64,000 nt of DNA from the NCBI GenBank assembly GCA_934446365.1, contig CAKSDZ010000003.1, positions 124,001-188,000 on the forward strand, in the 5' to 3' direction. How positions within the stretch are numbered: the stretch's first letter is position 1; each line of letters opens with the position of its first letter. The stretch is from an uncultured Eubacteriales bacterium (lineage in GTDB: Bacteria; Bacillota; Clostridia; Oscillospirales; CAG-272). The position numbers and the translations under genes are program-made. Shown piece after piece: positions 58,705 to 64,000 of this stretch. Under the pieces are notes generated by a model. That model had not been told where the DNA came from. It saw only the letters and a program-made list of their open reading frames with translations, and made no database searches.

Positions 58705-61218
58705 ATGATGAAAAAATTGCTCGTCGTCGACGGAAATTCCATACTCAACCGCGCCTTTTATGGGATCCGTCCTTTGAAAACCAAGGACGGTTTGTTTACC
58801 AACGCCATATATGGGATGGTGAATATGGTAAACAGGCATCTTGAAGCTTATACGCCGGATTATTTTGCCGTCGCTTTCGACATGCGTGCGCCGACGTTCC
58901 GCCATGCGTTCTCCGAAGCCTATAAGGCGAACCGGCACGGTATGCCGGAGGAGCTGGCCTGTCAGCTGGAACCCGCCAAGGACTGCATGCGCGCGATGGG
59001 CGCCGCGGTCATCGAGATGGAGGGCTTTGAAGCGGACGATATTCTCGGCACGCTTGCTGCCATGGCGGAATCGGAGGGTGTCATGACGTATATCGCGACC
59101 GGCGACAGGGACTCGCTTCAACTGATTTCGGAGCATACAAACGTCGTGCTTGCGACCAATACGGAGCCGATTCTGTTTGATGAGGCGGCCTTTCGGGAGA
59201 AGTACGGCATTTCTCCGTCGCAGTTTGTGGATGTGAAGGCTCTGATGGGGGACAGCTCGGACAACATTCCCGGCGTGCCCGGCATCGGAGAGAAAACCGC
59301 GCTGAAACTTATCACGGAATACGGCAGTCTGGATGCTTTATATGACGGGCTGGAAACAAAGCCGCTTGCGGCAGGGGTGCTTTCCAAGCTTGCGGCGGGG
59401 AAGCAGTCCGCATACGATTCGCAGTTTTTGGCGCGCATCAAGCGGGATGTTCCGCTCGCTCTTTCCCTTGCGGACGTTGCCTATCAGGGAGCGCACAAAA
59501 GGGAGCTTGCCGCGTTGTTTACGCGCCTTGAATTTTTCGCCTTTCTCAAAAAGATGGGACTTGACGAGGCGACAGACGGGGAACCGGTAAAGGTCGATTC
59601 GCGCGCGGTGCTTGCGGAGGAGATGAATCTTGTCCCCGGAAAAAAATATGCGATTGCCTTTGATTTTGAGCAGGATGAGGCGGCCGTTGCGGCGGAGGAA
59701 ATTTTCATTGTGAAGGGAATCGCGTCCCTGAAACGGTATCTCGACGGAGAATATGAATTCATCGTGTACGACGAAAAGTCGGCTTTGCATGCGCTGTCCG
59801 CCATGGACATCCGATTTTCCGCCTGTACGGACGACATTATGCTGATGGCTTATATCGCCGCGGTCTCCGACAATGATTTTTCGTTTGACAAGCTGACACA
59901 GCGCATGTTCAGCGTAACGGCGTCATCTCTTGCCGAGCGGGCATATGATACGATGCGTCTGTATGAGGAATTTTCCGTGATTCTCAAAGAAACGGAGCAG
60001 GCGGAGCTTTACCGGAAGATCGAATTTCCGCTTTGCCGCGTGCTTTTTGAAATTGAAAAAGAGGGCTTCACGGTCGATGTTCCGGCGCTTCTCGCCTTTT
60101 CGGAGAAGCTCGGTGCCATGCAGAGCGAGTATGCCGAGCGCATTTATATGCAGGCGGGCATGGAGTTCAACATCAATTCGCCAAAGCAGCTCGGCACGGT
60201 TTTATTCGAGCGCATGGGCTTTCCGCATGCGAAAAAGACGAAGAGCGGGTATTCCACAAGCGCGGACATCCTCGAAAAGCTCCGTCCGTATCATCCGATG
60301 ATCGGCGATATTCTCGATTTCCGTCAGGTCGGGAAACTCAAGAGCACATATGCCGACGGGCTTTCCGCCGCCGCAGATGAAAACGGGCGCGTTCATACCT
60401 CGTTCCGTCAGGCGCTGACCGCGACGGGCAGGCTCTCCTCCATCGAACCGAATTTGCAGAATATTCCCGTGAAAACGGAGCTTGGCCGCGAGCTGCGTAA
60501 ATTTTTTATCGCAAAAAATGAAAACTATACGCTCATCGACGCGGACTATTCTCAGATCGAGCTGCGGATTCTCGCCGCGATATCGGGGGACGAGGCGATG
60601 ATCGCCGCATTCCGCGACGGATATGACATTCATACCACGACGGCGATGCGAGTGTTCGGCGTTTCGGAAAAGGACGTGACCATCGAGCTGCGCAAGAAGG
60701 CAAAGGCGGTCAATTTCGGCATCCTTTATGGTATGGGCGATTTTTCGCTGGCGTCCGACCTTCATATCACACGCGCCGATGCGAGAGCGTATATTGACAG
60801 CTATCTCGGGGCTTATCCGAAGGTCAAGCAGTATCTTGAAGATGTCGTGCGCGACGCGAAGCGGGACGGCTATGTGACGACGTATTTCGGCCGACGGCGC
60901 TACATTCCGGAGCTTTCCTCCGGCAAAAAGATGGAGGTTTCGTTCGGTGAGCGCGTCGCGATGAACAGTCCCATACAGGGAACCGCCGCCGATATCATCA
61001 AGCTTGCCATGGTGAATACCGCGAAGAAGCTGGCGGCGGGCGGCTACGATGCGCGTCTGATTTTGCAGGTGCATGACGAACTGATTATCGAATCCGCAAA
61101 ATCCTGTGCGGACGCGGTGGGGCATCTTCTGAAAACGGAGATGGAGAATGCGGTATCGCTTTCCGTTCCGCTCACCGTTGAAATTTCGTCGGGCGATTCG
61201 TGGTATGAGGCAAAATAA
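58705..61218 (+). CDS. polA: DNA polymerase I
   Basis: 837 aa. N-terminal 5'-3' exonuclease (LLVVDGNSILNRAFYG, TGDRDSLQL, DSSDNIPGVPGIGEKTA), a central domain where the 3'-5' proofreading motifs are poorly kept (AFDFEQD remains of motif 1, the rest is not clear), and a polymerase domain with LIDADYSQIELRIL, KAVNFGILYGMG and QVHDELIIE. Shorter than the E. coli enzyme (928 aa). Acts in repair and Okazaki processing. ATG 58705 follows AAGGA by eight bases; ATG 58708 possible. Confidence 0.95.
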   Translation: MMKKLLVVDGNSILNRAFYGIRPLKTKDGLFTNAIYGMVNMVNRHLEAYTPDYFAVAFDMRAPTFRHAFSEAYKANRHGMPEELACQLEPAKDCMRAMGAAVIEMEGFEADDILGTLAAMAESEGVMTYIATGDRDSLQLISEHTNVVLATNTEPILFDEAAFREKYGISPSQFVDVKALMGDSSDNIPGVPGIGEKTALKLITEYGSLDALYDGLETKPLAAGVLSKLAAGKQSAYDSQFLARIKRDVPLALSLADVAYQGAHKRELAALFTRLEFFAFLKKMGLDEATDGEPVKVDSRAVLAEEMNLVPGKKYAIAFDFEQDEAAVAAEEIFIVKGIASLKRYLDGEYEFIVYDEKSALHALSAMDIRFSACTDDIMLMAYIAAVSDNDFSFDKLTQRMFSVTASSLAERAYDTMRLYEEFSVILKETEQAELYRKIEFPLCRVLFEIEKEGFTVDVPALLAFSEKLGAMQSEYAERIYMQAGMEFNINSPKQLGTVLFERMGFPHAKKTKSGYSTSADILEKLRPYHPMIGDILDFRQVGKLKSTYADGLSAAADENGRVHTSFRQALTATGRLSSIEPNLQNIPVKTELGRELRKFFIAKNENYTLIDADYSQIELRILAAISGDEAMIAAFRDGYDIHTTTAMRVFGVSEKDVTIELRKKAKAVNFGILYGMGDFSLASDLHITRADARAYIDSYLGAYPKVKQYLEDVVRDAKRDGYVTTYFGRRRYIPELSSGKKMEVSFGERVAMNSPIQGTAADIIKLAMVNTAKKLAAGGYDARLILQVHDELIIESAKSCADAVGHLLKTEMENAVSLSVPLTVEISSGDSWYEAK

Positions 61219-61288
61219 CGGAAAAAACGCATAATTGCGCGATTTTTGCTCAAACTATGACCAAAACCATTGTTTGAGGAGAATCGTT

Positions 61289-61795
61289 ATGCTAAAAAAA
61301 TCACTTTTAGGGCTTCTCGCCGCAGTGCTCCTTGCCATGCTTGTGTCCTGCGGACGCACGGCAGAGCCGGAATATGAGAGCGCCGATATGCTGGCGAATA
61401 AGCTGTATACGGAGGCGAATCTGAACCATGACGGCGTGTACGCCGAGTATCTTGACAGCAGCTCCGCTTATATATTCGGACTCAGCATCGCCGATTTTAA
61501 CGAAACGGTGAAAAACGCCGTGGTATACCGGAAATCGCTCGACTCCGACGGCCAAACGCTTTATGCACTGGAAATGAGCACACAGGATGCGGCGGCGCTT
61601 CTCGCAGAGGATTATTACAATCATTACGAATGGGCGGCGTGCGACAATTCGGAAAAGCTCGTTGTGGCCTGTGCCGGACGGTATGTGCTGCTGTTCAAAT
61701 CGAATGCCGCCGAGGCGGATGCCGCGCTCGAAGGCTTCCGCAAGCTTTCCGGCGGACGGCTTCTTTATCAGCGAGAGCTTGTCAATAAGGGATAA
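61289..61795 (+). CDS. lipoprotein of unknown function
   Basis: 168 aa from ATG 61289 after GAGGAG. Lipobox LVSCG at residues ~18-22, then a soluble acidic domain (YIFGLSIADFNETV, KLVVACAGRYVLLFKS). No family firmly recognised. Follows polA by 70 bases and ends at a strong terminator. Confidence 0.75.
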   Translation: MLKKSLLGLLAAVLLAMLVSCGRTAEPEYESADMLANKLYTEANLNHDGVYAEYLDSSSAYIFGLSIADFNETVKNAVVYRKSLDSDGQTLYALEMSTQDAAALLAEDYYNHYEWAACDNSEKLVVACAGRYVLLFKSNAAEADAALEGFRKLSGGRLLYQRELVNKG

Positions 61796-61813
61796 ATTCG
61801 AGAATGATACGGC

Positions 61814-61845
61814 AAAAGGACGCGGCTTACGCCGTGTCCTTTTTT
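61814..61845 (+). terminator. intrinsic terminator of polA-lipoprotein unit
   Basis: AAAAGGACGCGGC, loop TTAC, GCCGTGTCC (one G-T pair) then TTTTTT. Confidence 0.93.
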
Positions 61846-61941
61846 AGAGTATTGTGAAATTGCCAAAGTTCATGTTGGAGACAGTATACTCGGCATGAGA
61901 ACGGCATGGTTCGCGAAAATTTCCTCATAGCTTCGGAGGCT

Positions 61942-61977
61942 GCTTGCTGTTCGGTGTTATTTGCCGCAAGCTTTTTT
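61942..61977 (+). terminator. second terminator-like hairpin
   Basis: GCTTGC (61942-61947) and GCAAGC (61966-61971) then TTTTTT, with an 18-nt loop that can pair internally. No gene ends immediately before it; the 61860-62060 stretch shows no coding frame. Confidence 0.45.
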
Positions 61978-62058
61978 ATACAATGATGCTATAAAGGGCG
62001 GAAGCGGTCAAGCCGATTTCGTCGGATTGCCGAAATCACGTCTTTTTTGCAAAATATC

Positions 62059-62086
62059 TTGTATTTTTCGGAGAATGTGCTATAAT
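62059..62086 (+). promoter_or_regulatory. promoter of the FolT-FolC gene
   Basis: TTGTAT (62059-62064), 16 bp, TATAAT (62081-62086). Places the transcript start about ten bases before the riboswitch. Confidence 0.65.
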
Positions 62087-62103
62087 GGCATATATAAAAA
62101 GAA

Positions 62104-62201
62104 ACAGAGTAGACGCCAGCGAGTTGAAAGTGCCGGAATTACGGGGAGTTGACTTCCGGACGAAAACATTTTGTTGCTGTGCTGCCGTCGCATCCCGCTG
62201 T
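62104..62201 (+). promoter_or_regulatory. THF (tetrahydrofolate) riboswitch
   Basis: Conserved parts of the class I tetrahydrofolate riboswitch appear in order: AGAGTAG, GTTGAAAGTGCCGG, GGGGAGTTG, CCGGACGAAAA and the 3' strand GCATCCCGCTG. Followed by a terminator hairpin at 62227 and the FolT-FolC gene, so folate binding would turn off folate uptake and polyglutamylation. Confidence 0.85.
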
Positions 62202-62204
62202 TAT

Positions 62205-62229
62205 CATAAGACATGACATCGGTCTTATG
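62205..62229 (+). promoter_or_regulatory. hairpin competing with the terminator
   Basis: CATAAGAC (62205-62212) pairs with GTCTTATG (62222-62229). Its last three bases are also the first of the terminator stem, so the two may exclude each other as an antiterminator. Confidence 0.5.
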
Positions 62230-62265
62230 CGGCAGAGATAAAAATCCTGCCGCATTTGTATTTTT
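62227..62265 (+). terminator. riboswitch expression-platform terminator
   Basis: ATGCGGCAG (62227-62235), 11-nt loop, CTGCCGCAT (62247-62255) then TTGTATTTTT. A further CCGCCG-GAAA-CGGCGG hairpin (62267-62282) precedes the GGAGG ribosome site. Confidence 0.75.
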
Positions 62266-62340
62266 CCGCCGGAAACGGCGGTGCTTTGCCGTGCTTTTAT
62301 GATTGAACCGCGTCTCTGTTCCCACGGAGGTGCTTTTTTT

Positions 62341-64000
62341 ATGTCAAAATCGAGGAACATCCTTGTCAGGCTCACGACGACCGCGGTCATGATTGCCATG
62401 AGCGTCGTGCTTTGCCGGCTGCTCGGCTTTCCGCAGACCGGCGTTTACCGCATCGAAATCAGCTTTCTGCCGATTGCCGTTGTCGCTATGCTGTACGGTC
62501 CGATATGGAGCGGCGTGGCTTACGGCATTGCGGACCTGATCGGCGCCGCGATTTTTACGGGAATCAACCCATTCATCACACTATGCAAGATTCTCTTCGG
62601 CGCTGTGATGGGACTTTTCTTCTACCGCAGGGAGAAAATCGGAATCTTGCGCATCCTTCTGTGCTTCTTTCTGATCGGCGTTATCATCGATATCGGCGGC
62701 ATGTCTCCGATTTTCGTGTATATGTTCGGTTATGACTGGGAGTCGGCGCTTGTCGCACGTGGGCTTGGCACGCTCGTCAACACGCCGGCAAGGATTCTTT
62801 TCATGTGGCTGACAGTGCGGTATCTCGGCGGATATATCCGGAAATATGCCGGAAAATATGAAAACAACCGGGAATTTACTTCCTATGCGAACGGCTTTCA
62901 GGCGATTCCGCGCTTCGGTCTTGAACGTGTATCCGCTCTTTTGGATATCGTCGGGCATCCGGAGCGGGAGCTGCGTTGTATACATGTCGCCGGAACCAAC
63001 GGCAAGGGCTCGGTCTGCGCATTTTTGGAGGCGATGCTCATGCATGCGGGATACCGTGTCGGGAAGTATATTTCGCCGAATCTCGTTCGCGTGAACGAGC
63101 GCATCACGGTAAACGGCGAAGAAATTGCGGACGAAGCGCTTGCGGCGCTTCTTTCCCGAATGGGAACGGCGACGGAACAGGCGGAACGCCGCATAGGTGA
63201 GCGTCCCTCTCAGTTTGAAATTTGGACCGCAGCCGCATTCTGCTATTTTGCGGAAAAAAAGTGCGATTATGTGATTCTCGAGACCGGCCTCGGAGGCGAA
63301 TTCGACGCGACCAATGTGATCGAGGGAAACGTCATGGCGGTGCTCACGCATATCGACCTTGACCACACGCAGTATCTCGGAAATACGATTGCCGAAATCG
63401 CAAAAACCAAAAGCAAGATTATCAAGAGAAACTGCGAGACGGGCGTCACGGTAGTGTCCCGACAGTCCGCCGAGGCGCTTTCCGAGCTTGAAAAGCGTAC
63501 TGCGGAATGCGGCACACGGCTTGTCGTGCCGGAGGAGGCCGTGGTGACAGGCTTTCGCGATATCTATGAGATTTTCTCATATGGTGAGCTTCGCGATATG
63601 GTTTGCGGCCTCGGCGGACCGCATCAGGTCGAAAACGCCTGCACGGCCGTCGAATGCGCACGCGCGATGGGGCTTGCCGACGAGCATATCCGCTTCGGCA
63701 TCGAGCATGCGAAAAATCCCGCGCGCTTTGAAAGGCTTGCGGAGAATCCCGCCGTTATCTACGACGGCGCGCACAATCCGGACGGGATTTCCGCCCTCAT
63801 CCGCGCGATGGACCGATACTTCCCGGGAAAAGCCCGCACGGTCGTATTCGCATGTATGCGGGATAAGGATTATCTCGGCTCCCTGCATATGCTGGCGCGT
63901 GCCGATGTGACGAAATTTGTGTTTACCACCGTCAAAAATAACGAACGGGCCATGAGCGCGGAGGCGCTTGCCGCAGCGGCGGCGGGCGACGGAATCGTCG
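62341..64000 (+). CDS. folTC: FolT (ECF folate S component) fused to FolC, 3' partial
   Basis: One open frame from ATG 62341 (GGAGG upstream) to the window end, 553 codons, no stop. Residues 1-~165 are a six-helix ECF S component of the folate family (RIEISFLPIAVVAMLYGPIW, FGAVMGLFFYR). From ~190 it is folylpolyglutamate/dihydrofolate synthase: HVAGTNGKGSVCAFLEAML, KYISPNLVRVNERI, ILETGLGGEFDATNV, DLDHTQYLG and YDGAHNPDG. Uptake and polyglutamate trapping would be joined in one membrane protein, under a THF riboswitch. I re-read every codon across the junction and found no frameshift. The C-terminus and any second stop lie beyond the window. Confidence 0.9.
   Translation, partial: MSKSRNILVRLTTTAVMIAMSVVLCRLLGFPQTGVYRIEISFLPIAVVAMLYGPIWSGVAYGIADLIGAAIFTGINPFITLCKILFGAVMGLFFYRREKIGILRILLCFFLIGVIIDIGGMSPIFVYMFGYDWESALVARGLGTLVNTPARILFMWLTVRYLGGYIRKYAGKYENNREFTSYANGFQAIPRFGLERVSALLDIVGHPERELRCIHVAGTNGKGSVCAFLEAMLMHAGYRVGKYISPNLVRVNERITVNGEEIADEALAALLSRMGTATEQAERRIGERPSQFEIWTAAAFCYFAEKKCDYVILETGLGGEFDATNVIEGNVMAVLTHIDLDHTQYLGNTIAEIAKTKSKIIKRNCETGVTVVSRQSAEALSELEKRTAECGTRLVVPEEAVVTGFRDIYEIFSYGELRDMVCGLGGPHQVENACTAVECARAMGLADEHIRFGIEHAKNPARFERLAENPAVIYDGAHNPDGISALIRAMDRYFPGKARTVVFACMRDKDYLGSLHMLARADVTKFVFTTVKNNERAMSAEALAAAAAGDGIV

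Overview
The window looks like the chromosome of an anaerobic, Gram-positive Firmicute of the Clostridia type, probably an uncultured gut relative of the Oscillospirales or Christensenellales. The support is strong AGGAGG-type ribosome sites, sigma-A promoters with TTGACA/TATAAT and 17-bp spacers, DUF6320 and ECF-type proteins, an oxygen-independent (cbi-type) corrin pathway and a THF riboswitch. The lineage is inferred; no rRNA is present.

Layout. 1-6 kb: a truncated alpha/beta-hydrolase fused to an acyltransferase, small membrane proteins and a degenerate protein-kinase-like protein. 6.2-24.7 kb: one co-directional block of about 20 genes with 1-50 nt gaps or 4-34 nt overlaps. It holds a BtuFCD/Fec-type uptake system followed by nearly the whole anaerobic cobalamin pathway (cbiA, C, D, F, G, H, JET, cobT, U, S, a second mini-CobU, cobC, cbiB, cobD, cbiP, cobA), driven by a good promoter at 6179. 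24.7-27.2 kb: a TPR/DUF4037 pair, a four-helix membrane protein and tRNA-Pro. 27.5-34.9 kb (minus strand): a complete type I restriction-modification system (hsdM, hsdS, hsdR) preceded in the same operon by an HTH protein fused to a DUF3990/ADP-ribosyltransferase-like domain and a 139-aa partner, behind a consensus promoter with an inverted repeat. Two paralogous membrane-protein genes flank this island. 36-43 kb: secreted Cys-rich protein, two lipoproteins, two FtsX-type permeases and their ATPase. 43-48.4 kb: a minus-strand trio (VTC-domain protein, DUF4956 membrane protein, Cthe_2159-like beta-helix lipoprotein) divergent from an OmpR/histidine-kinase pair; four GCTGAAA boxes at 11-bp pitch lie between them.

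48.87-58.53 kb is an integrated element of about 9.6 kb in the tRNA-Thr(GGT) gene, bounded by 76-bp direct repeats (74/76 identical) that cover the tRNA 3' half and its terminator. It carries a broken tyrosine integrase, a Cro-like and a Xis-like protein, a DUF6291 replisome organizer with internal palindromic iterons, a DnaC-like loader, a cargo of three tandem Fic-domain genes with a ribbon-helix-helix gene that appears to begin at ATA, and small phage-type proteins. No capsid or packaging genes are seen, so it resembles a phage satellite or small integrative element. The chromosome resumes with polA, a lipoprotein and a THF-riboswitch-controlled gene fusing an ECF folate transporter subunit (FolT) to folylpolyglutamate synthase (FolC), cut by the window end.

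How it works together: the large block would import corrinoids and build adenosylcobalamin, although cobaltochelatase and CbiL are not here. The restriction and Fic/ART modules are accessory defence or toxin-type functions. The strongest leads for something undescribed are the HTH-ART plus partner plus HsdMSR operon, the triple-Fic/RHH cargo with one Fic lacking its catalytic His, and the FolT-FolC fusion.
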